DNA of 64,000 nt from Acheta domesticus (Eukaryota; Arthropoda; Insecta; Orthoptera; Gryllidae): contig JAHLJT010009419.1 in the NCBI GenBank assembly GCA_031308135.1, positions 37,689,221 through 37,753,220 on the forward strand, given 5' to 3'. The notes beneath the pieces were generated by a model. It saw only the letters and a program-made list of their open reading frames with translations. It ran no database searches and was not told where the DNA came from. Position 1 is the first letter of the stretch. Each line of letters starts with the position of its first letter. Positions 24,266 to 36,954 of this stretch are shown here, one piece after another. Both the position numbers and the translations under genes were made by a program.

Positions 24266-26630
24266 GAGGTAGGGGGAAGGTGTGCTGTCAGAACGTCTGG
24301 TCTGATTTTCCTTCCGTTGCGCTCCGCCGCCGTCGCCGTAGCTACTTCTAGGTATTGCGATCGACTCTCCGGTCAGCACGTTTGCTCATGCGCATAAATC
24401 ATGCGCTCCTCTTGCGGTCATTGGCAACGTCGAGAGGTTTTCCAGCTGTCAATCGATATGCAGGATGTTGAGGATGTATTTGAAGCGGGAGACACAGAGA
24501 CAACGTATGTTATTGCTCGGTACGAGCTGCTCGGAAAATATGCAATGGTTAAGTACTTGTAATTGCAGTGATGAAAAAGTCAGGATTTTAAAAATATTTT
24601 TTAGAATATTGCCACACTATAATGTGCGTCGTGACCCTGACGTTATAATATATCAAAACATTTTGTCTATCAAGATTAATTCCTCATTGTCTATCAAGAT
24701 AGGTGGCCTCGGTAATAGACAACATGGTGGTAAAATATCCTAAACACAAGCTCCCTCGTGTCTGGGTGCAGGAATCAAATCAATGTGAGTGAATTAAACA
24801 ACCTTACATTTGTAATGGAAGTTGCACGAGTTACACACGAGAAGATGATTTCTAACAAGAATAGAAGTAGGAAAAGAACGAACCCAGCCCTCCTAATTGC
24901 AGTATTAATTCCAATGAAATTGGTCAGATAAACTGCATTCACTTCACACTTCTGAGCTCAAATGTTATCCGAGCAAAGTGGAATTGGATAAAACGGTGGA
25001 TTAAACAGGTTCACCGCAGGTGTTCATGAAATGCTCTTTTCTCTGCCTATCAGTGTATTATGTATTTCATCTTTTTGTTCCTGGTTTACCTTATCATCCC
25101 CTGATCTATATAAAACGTCTATAGGAATAAGTGATATCAACTGTAATTTCTTCTCTTTCAAAATCATTGCAAAGCTGCCCCGCAGTACAGGGAAATCCTG
25201 GCGAGTGACCGCCATGAGTTGCATACTGTGGAACCCCAGACTTGGAAGCGAGGTCTTGCTGTTCATTGCAGGCGGAATAAATAAAACAGAAGAATCGCGC
25301 GGTTAATTAACTGGCACTTGTTTGTCTTATAGGCAATCGGTTGTGAGGGCGCTAAATCAAAAGCGGACGGTTGATGGACACCGTTAGAATAACGAACAGC
25401 GGAGTTGGCCAGGGGTCGCTGTACTCTACGGAAACTCCATGAGCTCTGTCGACCAGGGCTGTTCGCTCTCGCCTTCATATCCCTTTCTGTCTGCGCCACC
25501 TAAAAGTAAACAGTTGCGAGAAAAACGTTTGATTTATAACCTGGTGCACGAAGGAAAGAAGATTATATTTTTCACCGTTGATACTGGAGATTTTTTCCAC
25601 CGCCGTAACTTTTCAACTAAACAACGAAATTTAATAAATAACAAAAAAATAAACTTTCAGCCTGTAACTAATAGAAACTATATGAAGTTTCATAAAATTC
25701 AATATGTGGAAAGAAACAAGGTAAAGGTAATTCTCGTGCTTCATGAATTACTGAGAGCAATCGTGTTCTTTGTAACCTGAATTATATTTCTCTTCTATTG
25801 TGTATTAGAGCAATGACATATTCCAACTAGGAACTGTTTTCTTTGTGATGTACTGGAGTTGCGAGGTTCTGTACCCATTTGATAAAAGAAACATTTATGC
25901 AGTGTCCTCTACTCTCACATTGTTTCTGCAAACACTTATTTTAGTACTGGAATGCTTTTTAATTTATGATTTTTCCCCCCTGAAGTTGGATTCCAAAGTT
26001 TTCATTTCACTTATTTTAATTAGAAAATATTTGGAAGTAAATGCTACTTAAATTATGCTAATTAGAGAAAAATACTCACCTGGGCGAGAAACACTGATAA
26101 CGTTTTATTTTTATAGCGCATTTAATATAGAAATCTTGTTATTTAGCTATTCAAAACAGGACTTCGATTACATATTAAGCGAATTGAATTTTCATGACTC
26201 TTTTTAAGTCCAAGTTCAGTTACAGGGAGTTTTGTTTAACAGCGAAGTCACTTGTTGTAGTATTGTATCAATTAAATACTTCATTATTTTCTATTTCAAG
26301 AAATTTTGAACTATGCAACTTAAGTGTTTCAGATATATTTTCCAAAACACGTCATGTTATAATAGTGGATAGTCGTGAAGAAACTACTTCTAAAGTTGCG
26401 TTCCATTTTCCTAGAACGATCGTAATATGTTTATGGAATTGTGGTGGACGATTAGAACTATGAGAGTAGACTAATGTCAAAATCATATCTGGATCACATG
26501 GAAGTCCATTGAATCATGTAGTTGCAGGAATTTCATGTAAAACATGAATGTTTGTATTTTGCTTTTGTAATGAAAGCAACAGTTCCCCGGCGGGGCACTT
26601 AATGCACGTCATACATTCACGATCGAACAT
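24266..26630. other. AT-rich sequence; no gene supported
   Basis: Several frames of 80-113 codons are open, with no recognised families. A moderately GC-rich patch lies at 24270-24440. Confidence 0.4.
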
Positions 26631-27035
26631 ACCGGCTAAAATGGCTCAGGATATCTGGTGTTGCCATTGCAATGCCTCTGACCGGGAGATCCAAAGTTTC
26701 AATAGCCCACAGTAGCGAATTTTCGACACTAGAAGAGAGTGCTCAGTCGAATTCAGCCAGTCTGGAAGAGAATTCTAGCGACCGGTAATCATCATCAATC
26801 AACATTACCTGGGCGAATTTTATGACTGGTGACCCATAGCGTGGAACAAACTACCTCCTTCTACTACCGGGTTCTAAAAAACTTTCATTCCTTGCGGAAT
26901 TTGTGGAGTATAAATCGGCTTCGCTGCCACATGCAACGTGTTTCTCTCATTTCAACTTCAATCTCCTTCCACTATACATTCCATCTTCACACTCATCACT
27001 CACTACTTCATATTCAATTAAATCGTCATCATCAT
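26631..27035 (+). repeat. tRNA-derived SINE, family A
   Basis: It opens with ACCGGCTAAAATGGCTCAGG, then GCCTCTGACCGGGAGATCC, then TCGAATTCAGCCAGTCTGGA and AGAGAATTCTAGCGACCGG. The same blocks, in the same order, appear at 34381-34700. The B-box is decayed (AGTTTCAATAGCC). The tail is CAC/CAT-rich. Confidence 0.75.
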
Positions 27036-27542
27036 TATAATCACCATATCTCTACGTCCGTCGGCTGTAACGAGGTTTTGGAACGGTCATTGTGAATTTT
27101 GTCGAAATTTCAAGTCACGCAGTAAATACGATAATTTTATGCCATTTAATCTTTCAAAGTGCTATTATTATGGAGGTAATGGTGTTTGTGATACTAAGTA
27201 ATTTTAATGTTATTCAATTTAATTAATTTCATTTGTAATGAAATTAAAATATTAAAACTAAAATATTAATACCAAAACAAGTGTTTCCTGGCACTAGTGA
27301 GGTCAAGTACCCTACGTATGGAGCCAAAAGGCATTGTAAGTTGCAAGAACAATCAATTGAAGTCTGAAAACAGAAGTTGTATGGTACTGAATACCTTATT
27401 TCTCTTGTGGTATTTCTCACTAAAGTGCAAAAATTCATTTGTCAAAAATCTTATCTTATATTAGGATTACTGCTAAATGTGGTATTTTTGTGATTTACAT
27501 TTTTGCAAGTGGTTGTTACAACTACCGATATTTAAACCCATA
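27036..27542. other. AT-rich sequence, nothing recognised
   Basis: No feature was supported before the foldback element. Confidence 0.45.
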
Positions 27543-27779
27543 TATACTTGGGTTTTTATTTCTTGGCGCTTTAGAGCCTGTCTTCACGATGGAATATCTC
27601 ACGGCATTCGCGTCTTTCTCTATCACGCCGCTTGATGTCGTATGATCGCCAGCCCTGCTCGATATGGTCGCGATCATGCGACATCTAGCGGCACGACCGA
27701 GAAAGACGCGAAATGGCGTGGGATCGCGCAAATCGTACAAACAGGCTCTCACGTGCCAAGAAATAAAAACCCAAGTATA
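27543..27779. mobile_element. Foldback MITE, probable Tc1/mariner-type
   Basis: The two halves are near-perfect inverted repeats of over 100 bp. The left end TACTTGGGTTTTTATTTCTT matches the right end read in reverse complement, and the inner parts (AGAAAGACGCGAAATGGCG against CGGCATTCGCGTCTTTCTC) also pair. Both ends are flanked by TA, consistent with a TA target-site duplication. At 237 bp with no frame it is non-autonomous. The right edge lies less than 200 bp from the start of the 12-bp minisatellite. Confidence 0.9.
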
Positions 27780-27930
27780 GACATACACCTTCTTGCACTT
27801 TGAAGGTCTATTCGAGTTCGTCGCACTGTTTATTACCGGAGCTCGCCCGGAGAGCCGGCAAGTCCGTGAGGTGTGAGGTCGCGCCTAGGACGCTGGGCGT
27901 GGCGGAAAAGGGGCTTGCTGGGACCCACAC
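27780..27930. other. Short transition into a GC-rich island
   Basis: The sequence becomes GC-rich from about 27840. No gene was defended. Confidence 0.4.
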
Positions 27931-28715
27931 TCGCCCACCCGCGCCCGCGCCTTCGCCCGCGTCCTGTAGCCGCCCACGCCCTCACCCTCGCCCTCGCCCA
28001 CGCCCTCGCCCTCGCCCTCACCTCCGCCCTCGCCCTCGCCTCCGCCCTCGCCTCCGCCCACGCCTCCGCCCTCGCTTCCGCCCTCGCCTCCGCCCTCGCC
28101 TCCGCCCTCGCCTCCGCCCTCGCCTCCGCCCTCGCCCTCGCCTCCGCCCTCGCCTCCGCCCTCGCCTCCGCCCTCGCCTCCGCCCTCGCCTCCGCCCTCG
28201 CCTCCGCCCTCGCCTCCGCCTCCGCCCTCGCCCTCGCCTCCGCCCTCGCCTCCGCCCTCGCCTCCCCCCTCGCCTCCGCCCTCGCCTCCCCCCTCGCCTC
28301 CGCCCTCGCCTCCCCCCTCGCCACCGCCCTCGCCTCCGCCCTCGCCTCCGCCCTCGCCTCCGCCCTCGCCTCCGCCCTCGTCTCCGCCCTCGCCTCCGCC
28401 CTCGCCTCCGCCCTCGTCTCCGCCCTCGCCTCCGCCTCCGCCCTCGCCTCCGCCCTCGCCTCCGCCTCCGCCCTCGCCTCCGCCCTCGCCTCCGCCCTCG
28501 CCTCCGCCCTCGCTTCCGCCCTCACCTCCGCCCTCGCCTCCGCCCTCGCCTCCGCCCTCGCCTCCGCCCTCGCTTCCGACCTCGCCTCCGCCCTCGCCTC
28601 CGCCCTCGCCTCCGCCCTCGCCTCCGCCCTCGCCTCCGCCCTCGCCTCCGCCCTCGCCTCCGCCCTCGCCTCCGTCCTCGCCTCCGCCCTCGCCCTCGCC
28701 TCCGCCCTCGTGTCG
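27931..28715. repeat. 12-bp minisatellite (CTCGCCTCCGCC)n
   Basis: About 60 units of CTCGCCTCCGCC occur, with CTCGCC-only, CTTCCGCC and CTCCCCC variants. Because the unit is a multiple of three and lacks stops, frames of 315-383 codons stay open on both strands. They give Leu-Arg-Pro-Arg, Ala-Ser-Ala-Leu, Ala-Glu-Ala-Arg and Gly-Arg-Arg-Arg repeats. None has a unique protein segment of recognisable origin, so I do not call a gene. A repetitive secreted or structural protein cannot be excluded without transcripts. Confidence 0.92.
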
Positions 28716-29305
28716 CGTCCGCCCGTGGGGTCATCAACCGGTCGCCTCGCCGCCCGCGCGCCCGCCGCCTCGGCATGCACTTCGCCCCGATCGGATGCAC
28801 GCGCCTGTTCCTTGATGGGAACATTTCACTCGGGGTGAAGGGTTCGGCTCAATCTTCCTTGCGCGATAGAGGGACGCGGGGGTGGAATGGTAGGTTGTTA
28901 ACTCACAGTAGCATCGCTGTTTTCTTGAGCCATTTCTGTCATGTTCTGTGATTTTATAAATATTTCAAAATATTTTTGACTTCCATTTATTTCCATATAT
29001 CCATTTATTTCCTTATATTTATTTCCATATATGTAAGTTTCCCTTCCATCTTGCCTGATTTTATAGTTTTATATTGCATGTTACTTGATACAGTACATTC
29101 GTAGAAATTCTTACAGCATGTCGCTACCCGTGATAATTACTTAAAAAACACTCACATTCTAAAATAAAAGCTCTTACTAATTTTTATTATTTACAGAAAA
29201 CTATTACAAGTATTTGATTATTCAGGTGCTTTAATTTGCAAAATAAGATATATATTTTCCCTCTATGCAATGTTATGGATTAAATTGTTTTTATAATATA
29301 AGTTC

Positions 29306-29308
<3 letters not shown>
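28716..29308. other. GC-rich flank, then AT-rich DNA
   Basis: GC-rich sequence continues to about 28900 and then ends. TTTATTTCCATATAT-like short repeats occur at 28980-29035. No gene was supported. Confidence 0.45.

Positions 29309-29356
<48 letters not shown>
29309..29356. repeat. (AT)n microsatellite
   Basis: An uninterrupted AT dinucleotide run of about 48 bp. Confidence 0.95.
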
Positions 29357-29358
<2 letters not shown>

Positions 29359-29535
29359 AAATATGCATTGTACATAAATATAAAAGATATCTTCTCAACG
29401 TTTGGTAATTCTATTCCGAAGCGCAGAAAGCACGATAGAATATTATTCACACAACCGTTCTCATGTTCCGTCCCACAAAATGAAGACGATGGCCTGCCAT
29501 TGTGCGCCAATCACAGGGGTTGCAGATAGCATCTG
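29357..29535. other. AT-rich sequence before a GC island
   Basis: Nothing was recognised. Confidence 0.4.
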
Positions 29536-29765
29536 GAAGTGTCCGCCGGAGCAGAGTCGAGGCGCCCCTTTCCGTTATCCGCCGCCCCTCGCCTCGCCGG
29601 CCGTTTGCATGCAAACGACGCGCGGCGGCGACGGCGCGAGGCGGTGGCGTGTGCGCAGGGCGCGAGGTGCAGCGCGGGCTCGCGCGCAGGAATGTCTCTA
29701 ACGAGGGGAGGGCGCGACAAACGCCACGGTCTGCAATGCGTTTCTTGGGCTCTTCAGAGGAGGGG
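29536..29765. other. GC- and CpG-rich island
   Basis: This island of about 230 bp has four overlapping open frames on both strands. A GTTGCAG acceptor-like string lies just before it (about 29525), but no donor or frame could be defended. Confidence 0.4.
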
Positions 29766-32079
29766 CGCGGAACGAATTCTCAAAATTCTTCAGGGCTGAT
29801 TTTTACAAGAGTCGTCGATCGCATCCACTCTGAATGACAACAGGCACGTTGTTTGGGTTGCTGAAATGTGATAGAGGAAGAGATGTTGTTTTGCGTGTAT
29901 TAAGAAAATCAATTCCATTTGATTGATTTGAAGTATTTATTTTTATTTTATTTTATTTATTTGACAAAAAACAGTAAAAACTGTATGTGACGTGTGGGGA
30001 AAAAATTTATCTGCGCACATTTTCTTGAGGGCCAGAATTAAAAAAAAACAAAAAAACGAAAAAATTAATTTAGAAAATAATGATTTTAGAAAAGAGATAA
30101 AAATATTTGAAAAATGTTTATTCTCGAGTTATAGAAAATCAATTTCAACTGGAAATGAACTACAAGCAAAAGGAGTGCTCAACAAAACGTGCGCACAGTG
30201 AAGCTATATTTACGTCCAGAAGCAAAACAAAGGGCCATCTCAGCATTTGCTCAATGGATCAGGGAAACTGGACAAAAACCTGATCGGGATGCATGAGATT
30301 TCGTTACGAAATCTGATTTTGTAACAACTGACACTAGTTTCCCTGGCAAAATATGAGAAAATCAGTAGAACAAAAATGTGATAATGTTTTGTATTAAGAA
30401 ATGTGTATTTCAGCCCCGAGAAGGATATCCATATACATTCCCATCAGGATTCAACATACCCATGTGATGAAATAAGCTTCAAAAGTTACATTCCTTGAAC
30501 CGTTTAACGTTTCAAGACACTTGGTGTTTCCTTGGATGTCATGCATACTTAGCAAAACTTCAGAAGTCACCAACTTAGAAGATATATCTGCTTTTAGAGT
30601 TAAAAGGGATTTTTGCTTTTGTACATAAGAAAAAAAGATATGTTTTTAATGCAAATGGAGCAGGGCTATATCCTCAGTTTGGATTCATTCATATGTTCAG
30701 AATATTATCAATTTGTCTGTCCAAATTTTTGTGTACAAATTCCTGCATAGCGGGGAGAAAGAGTCCTGTAATGGAGCTATATGTCGCTAAGAAGGCGCCA
30801 CCTGGCCGCCAACAGACTTCCCTTCCTGAAATAGGATTCATGCTCCGCACCGACTTGCGAGCCATTGTCGACAGGAGACAGTTCTCGGCCGCAATGAGCT
30901 ACCGAGCTATGGCGGAGGCGAGTGGAGACCAGGGTGAAAGTTCCCTAAGGTGTTAGTTCAGAGACAGAGGTGTTAACTGACGGCAGGAAGCCTTAGCTGC
31001 TAACCTAAGGGTTGAGCTGACGCTAAAATGCTAACAAATTTTAATAATGATGAATACATTAAATTAAGAATCATGATAACAATCAATGCTGTCAGCAAAA
31101 TACTCGTAATTACGAACCACAAAAACAAGTATGTAACATATTGAGGTAGCTTCCCTTTGCATCTACGGGCCCCGACAGGTTGCTGTAATTTACGACGCCT
31201 GGCACATCTAGGAGATTCATTTTGTAAACGCCATTTTCCGTTCGCTAGAAATTATTGGGAATACAAAGTAATGTTTTCTACATTATTGCAATAGACACTG
31301 ATGGAATATCAAGTATAATGATTTAATATTAACAGGAAGTAAGAATTTAATGAAATAAGCATGTTAATCTTTTTCTTGGACTCAATTTATGGTGTTATTT
31401 ACATGAAAAAACGTTTAAATTATTAACGTGAACATAAAAGTTCGAACTTCATATAAAAGTAATGAATTGTTGCTTTAAAATAAAAACAAGAATCTTGCTT
31501 CGATAATGATTGATTTAGAAGATATGACCCTTCAAATAAAACCCAAAATCTTACGATCTATGGGGGGGGGGGGAAATTTGGGCAGAGGCTATGTCGTGAA
31601 TGTGATATGAAGCAGAGAAAGAATAATACAGCCCACATTGGGAGGATACTGCATTGAAGGTGCCCCATCCTTGGCTGGTGTGTCTGTTCCGTTGCCGGAG
31701 CATCGTGGAGCGCCGTGTCGGCGCGAAGTCAAGGCCGCAGCGACCGTTCTCCTCGGCGCGTTATGCGGGAATGCGCGCTTCCGCCCCTGCCCCTCTGGCG
31801 GCGCGCGCTCGATGCCGCAGCGCTGCAGCTGCCTCCTCGCAGGCGCTGGCTTCAAACGACGCGCTATCGTTTGAAATGGTCCGAAAAGTCCGGATACATC
31901 AATCACCCACTAAAAACATCCGTGAAACCTACGAGAAATCAGTATTCCAAAGACAATGAAATAAGTATGAATAGTGAAGGAATGAAAAAAACATAACTAA
32001 GAAGAAAGCAAATGAATGAAGATTACTTATCATTAAGAAACTACTGTTGCTAAAACCCGTATCCTTCCTCGCCCCGTAT
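29766..32079. other. AT-rich sequence with small GC patches; no gene supported
   Basis: A GC-richer patch at 30770-30950 encodes an unrecognised plus frame ending about 30956. Another at 31675-31870 is CpG-rich with several open frames. A G12 homopolymer lies at 31562-31573. The rest is AT-rich. Confidence 0.4.
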
Positions 32080-32790
32080 TTTCTCGTAAAATTACGCGAA
32101 AAGCACTCAAATTTTCGAAGATTTGTACATGACCTTATTTCAAAATCTATCTTTAAGGAATAGATTTCATTAAAGGAAAAATCTCTATCTTTCGTATTTT
32201 AGTTGTAGAAAGGCTGTGGAAAAATGTTGAACTTTTGCCATTTTCGAAAAATCAGGATTGTTAACAAACATAAAACCTGCATCATTCTCTTAAACGTCCT
32301 TTACACTATTAAACAACACAATTTAATAAAAAATCGATGGAGCCATTTTTTTGAACATTTTGAAAATGTGCCAGGAGTTTCATGTAAAATTCCCTTCAAA
32401 ATTTACGTATCTGTTTCAAATGCAAGGGGCCGTGACATCAGACAGATGGATTGGAGAAAATACTGAATAAATTTTGGAGAAAATAGGCTGAACGGTTTAG
32501 CTGCTAGCGTTGTTCACAGACGGACGGGCAGAAACGGACGGACGGACGGACAGACAGACAGACAAACACTCAGACTTCTTGCTGTCATTTGAATTTTTTT
32601 TGTATCAAGGACCCACAAAATTTGGATTCTCACTACACCACGTGATAGAGGATTTTGTTTCTAAATTTAGCAACTGGATTTATCCACTTTTTCGTTACCA
32701 CGGCTCTATAATAAGAGGTTTTATGCCGAAAATTCTCAGTTTTTCTGCGCAGCATTACATTACTTTTATTTAGTATTAAGCAAAGCCAAA
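32080..32790 (-). repeat. Inverted partial copy of the 12.5-kb dispersed repeat
   Basis: Read in reverse complement, the order matches 12536-13150: a GCGCAGCATTACGTAACT-like block (32745-32765), GGATTTATCCACTTTTTC (plus-strand 32676), CAAGGACCCACAAAAT (32605), a GACG/GACA tract, ACATGAAACTCC, AAATGGCTCCAT (32335-32350), and AAGGTCATGTACAAAT near 32130. The GACG/GACA tract here is expanded (32518-32564) compared with the other copy. The ~310-bp tandem units are not present beyond the first. Confidence 0.8.
32518..32564. repeat. (GGAC)n(AGAC)n tetranucleotide tract
   Basis: GACGGACGGACGGACAGACAG-type repeats lie inside the dispersed repeat. A short form of the same tract occurs at 12728-12745, on the other strand. 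Confidence 0.85.
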
Positions 32791-34380
32791 TTCCCACGTC
32801 TGAATGGGTACTCTGGAGGGTAAATTGAAAGGAAGAAAAAAACAAGGGCAGGCTGGCATGCTCAATGCTTATGAGAGATGAAGTTTTCACATACGTAAAA
32901 GCACATTACTAAAACATATTAAACACAGTCATTTATTTCCTATTGGATGTAAATGGAAAATATTTCTGCAAGTGACATTCACACATTTTTGCCATCAGTT
33001 TTGAATATGAACAGAAAAATTAAGGTCAAGAATCATTGTTGAATTCAAAGCGTTTCAAATTTACATGTGGCAGCAAAGTTCTTGAACGCTCGAAAATACT
33101 GAAAATTTCTGGGATAGGAAGTAACTTTTTAGTACAATTACTGACAATTAGAAATATTGTGAAGTGTTCAGAACAAATAGTGCGCCCTCAACGGGCGATT
33201 GTTCAAGCCTGAAGAATGATAAGCGGGTCGTTTTTAGATTAATACAGCGCGAGCAAATGCTATTAATATACCTAAAATCGATTTTGAATTAAATTGTACC
33301 ACCAATTTTACGATAAATTACACATGGGTCGGTCATGTTTTGGACTCCAATCGCAGCAGTGCAGTGATCTGACAGCTACACCATGGGTTGATATCTAGAA
33401 TATTCATCAGACTGTCTATACATCTGTTGCACCTTTCATAGACTTTCATCTGGTGAGAATTTCTCTTTCGAAAAAATTCTACAACGATTGTTTGCATATC
33501 TTCCTTTCTTCGTATTATCTTCCGGATGTGTCCTACATAATTAACAACATGCCAAATTGTCGGCTGTCAGACTTTCAAAGGTCATAGAATGCATTGTTAT
33601 CCCCGCCGTTTGCATTCTCGTCTGTGTAGTTCCCATGCAAGAAATGCTCGGAACATCTGTTTGCCTTGAAATTCTCCGTTACTTCTACTTCCCTCCCCTT
33701 CCCGGCAATATGCACTCACGCCCATTGTCAATGAACACCCACCTATTTGCAACTCAGTAGTAAATGAACGAGGCAAACAGTATGCAAACGTCTCCTTAAA
33801 CCCTCTCACTACCAAAACGGCAATTCCAGCTGGACTAATGAATAAAGATCATGTTAGTTATGCAAAGGAAGAGGTGAATGGCACTAGGAGTAGCAACTCT
33901 TCGCCGGCAGGCCAACTCATTTACAAAGCACTGCAGAGCCGACACCACCTGTGCTCCGGGCGTGTACACCATCCGCCCGTGTGGATGGAAGCTTCGCCTC
34001 CTGCCTCTACGAAGAGGTGCGGGAACGCCGGTCGAGATGTTGGAGGTGTAGGGCCCGCGAAGAAGCATTCGTCATGACACGCACCCGAAATTCCTCCCGT
34101 CCTCGGCCCACCTCCTCTCCATTCCACCACCAAGTGCGGAGTAGGGGGCTTCGAGAATATCTGGCCACGTCACCCTTCAAGGAGGGCGGGTCGCGTCTTC
34201 ATCAGCCCTCTCTTGGGAAGAGCACGTGCGTTCCTTCTGCTGGCGTATTCGTTTCCGGCACGGCTTTGTTGCGGACACGTCTTGTTCCGATACGCGGCGA
34301 CCGGTTAGCACGGCCCCCTTCACTGCTGACGAGAGGTAGACTTTCTTGGTTGTATACGCTGCTTCTTTTTAAGTGAATCT
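32791..34380. other. Mixed sequence, nothing recognised
   Basis: A GC-rich patch at 33890-34340 holds a 141-codon plus frame with no recognised domain. The remainder is AT-rich. Confidence 0.4.
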
Positions 34381-34705
34381 CACCGGCTTTGGTGGCTCAG
34401 GGTATCAATTGATGTCACTGCAGTGCCTCTGACCGAGAGGTGCTAGAGTTCGAGTCCCGACTGTAGCAGGATTTTCCTCACTAGATACTTCCCTGGGTCG
34501 AATTTAACTGCTGTCTGGAAGAGAATTCTAGCGGCCAGCTGCTCTGATCGGTATTTTCCTTGGTTTCTTCGATCAAAACCAGGCGAATGCCGGAGCAATG
34601 CCGTATTAAACGGGCCACGGACCACGCCCTATCTTTCCTTCCCCATACGTATTCTATCCTCACCCCCTATTTCACATACTTACACTTACATGCATTGCAC
34701 TAACA
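34381..34705 (+). repeat. tRNA-derived SINE, family A, best copy
   Basis: The head is CACCGGCTTTGGTGGCTCAGG with an A-box-like GTGGCTCAGG. GCCTCTGACCGAGAGGTGC follows, and then the B-box GAGTTCGAGTCCC at 34447-34459. The body contains GGTCGAATTTAACTGCTGTC and AGAATTCTAGCGGCCAG. Towards the 3' end there is AACGGGCCACGGACCACGCC and a CACATACTTACACTTACATG tail. It is the reference for the copies at 1-105, 26631 and 44411. Confidence 0.82.
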
Positions 34706-36000
34706 CACTTAGAGCTTGTCCTGGCTGGGACGGAGCCCCACTGATGGGAGATACGTTATTGGAAAAAACACTCGCTAGCCGGCGTGTAAGCCGGGATCTC
34801 TCAGTCCAGAGGGGGAATGTTACCGCCATCTGCGATAAGAAAATATGCTTTACAATTACGGAACTAATGACCCTAGCAGTTGACGCGTCCGAAAACACTA
34901 ATCAATTGAAGTAAATCTTTTCTCGCGGTAAAATCAAGATCTTGAGTTCTAGAAGCGTAACGAAAAGTGCAGCGCTTATTTTCTGGCCAAACTAAGTGGT
35001 AAAACAATTTCTAGCCATTTGTGTTTGTTTTGGTGAAAACTGTAGGGGTATCACTGACGAAAATTACAACTTAATATGTTACATATAAGCTGAGAAATTA
35101 AAAAGTTAACTTTCATATGTTCCTTTTAGTTTCAAAAATTTTGTGGCGCATGCCATAAGACTAAACAACGACGTAAAAATAGGGCTCAGCGTGTGAGAAC
35201 ATTTAGATGGAGAGAAGGTATTGAAAAACGCACCAGTCGTTTTTCATAAATGAAATAAATTTATGAATTTCGTTTCAAAAGCGTGTGAATAATGATTGCA
35301 ATCTCAGGTACAAGATGTGAAATAACTATTTATACAGAATTTTGTTTATATTTTGATTACCTTCAATTTTATCAGATTATCTCCAATGTCAAATTTACGG
35401 ATCATAATTCTGTGATGTTTGGTCAGAACACGATAACTCTTAAAATCACATTGAGAAGCAACTTTGGGTATTCCCCCTCATTACTTTTTTAAACGTACTG
35501 GAAACAAACTATGTTTCTGGAATTTTATTTTCTGTGATTCTTATTTCAACGTTACCAAGTTAGAATCCAATTCATTTAAAAATGCAATGGTATGGAATAG
35601 TCAGAGTTGCGTCTAAATGAGATTTTGGTATTGTCGTGTTCTAATCAAACACCATTAAATTTACCTCTCGTAAACCCAGTATTTCATATTTAAGATCCCG
35701 GTGAAAACGTACACTCTAGTGAATAAATATATATTTTCATGCATAATCGAATATTTTCTAATTTTCTTTCTCTCTACAATTTTTGTATTCTTGAATCGGG
35801 AGTTTCATTTCTAACGCGCATGGCGGCCGCAGTCTCTGTTCTTGGTTTGGTGTCTTGGGACTTCCAAACTCTGAAGAGTCTTGTATCAACGTCCACTATG
35901 AGGTTATCAACACGGTAATTCTTCATGGAAAAATGACTAATATTATCGCCTTTTTTAAATAAATGTTATTATCTTTGGTGTAAACTCATTCACATTGACA
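34706..36000. other. AT-rich sequence, nothing recognised
   Basis: A 74-codon frame at 34690-34914 overlaps the SINE tail and is not recognised. The rest has only short frames. Confidence 0.4.
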
Positions 36001-36085
36001 AACGCACTCAAACATCTATTTTCAACGCGGGATTCGAACCCACAACAATTTTAACCGTTCTCTGAACCATGTTTGCTGTCACTTA
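36001..36085 (-). repeat. Possible SINE fragment with tRNA B-box
   Basis: The reverse complement carries GGGTTCGAATCCCGCG, a strong B-box (positions about 36028-36043), preceded by GGTTCAGAGAACGG. Flanking sequence does not clearly match the other SINE families here. It is too degenerate for a tRNA gene. Confidence 0.45.
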
Positions 36086-36620
36086 TTTTATTATTGATAT
36101 AGTTAACGTTATGTTATAGTATTTTACATTTCCATTCACTTATCAATTGTTCCCCTTCCATCTATCCCTACCCATACGAATGGAGGCGAATTACTAGTTT
36201 CATATGCTTTCTTTGAAACCTCTAATGAATTAAGTGATTAATGATTGTGAGATGTTGAACACTCCGTTATGATTTTCTGCGTACTACTGAGCAACTCAAT
36301 GTCATGAAAGTTAATGCTAATGAAGTGACAACGAGAACATGCCCCCCTCCTACAGCATGGTCGTTTGTGTTGTGGCATGATGGGGCCATCCCAATGACCG
36401 TGAATCTTCTTTCAACACTCTTCCTTCCGGAAACGGAATAATTGCTCTCCCCCACAGGCATATTCGTGAAGGTCCTATGGGGTACATCGGCAATAATGAA
36501 GACAGAAAAATATGGCCGAGGAGTCCCTACCTCAATAGCTGAGATAAGGGAGGGATCTCATTCCGGCGTAAAGGCGTATGTGAAACTTGAAAGGTATGTC
36601 TGAGGAACCCGAGAAAAACT
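36086..36620. other. Mixed sequence upstream of the (AAT)n/SINE block
   Basis: No gene was supported. The stretch 36480-36610 (GGCCGAGGAGTCCC and onward) may be the body of another SINE-like element that ends in the (AAT)n tract. Confidence 0.35.
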
Positions 36621-36631
36621 AAATAATAAAA

Positions 36632-36636
<5 letters not shown>

Positions 36637-36670
<34 letters not shown>
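36637..36670. repeat. (AAT)n microsatellite abutting a SINE head
   Basis: AAT triplets end exactly where the AGCCGGCCTCGTGACGCAG head of the next SINE starts. This suggests the head inserted into, or next to, the tail of an earlier element. Confidence 0.85.
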
Positions 36671-36671
<1 letters not shown>

Positions 36672-36954
36672 GCCGGCCTCGTGACGCAGACGGTTGCGGC
36701 AGCCGTCGTCTGCGCCGAGGAGGCTGCAGGTTCGAGTCCTGCGTAAGCATGGTCGTATTTGCGATTGTCCTTTAACCCCTCACGATCATCTTATCATTTC
36801 ATAATTTACAATTCAAGGCGTAACAACCTTGTCTTACAAAGGAATACAGCCGAAAAGCTGATCCCCAGAATTACACACGGTTCTCTCGCTCCAGGATAGA
36901 ATACGACTGGGTCTCCGAAAAAACGTGTAGCGTGGTATGTAGAGGCCTATATGC

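Noticed and set aside
27800..28951. 383-codon plus-strand ORF
   Set aside because: It is entirely the 12-bp minisatellite plus GC-rich flank. Other frames on both strands are equally open.
36671..36745. A functional tRNA gene
   Set aside because: The T-arm and B-box are good, but the acceptor-stem ends do not pair and a SINE body follows, so it is a SINE head.
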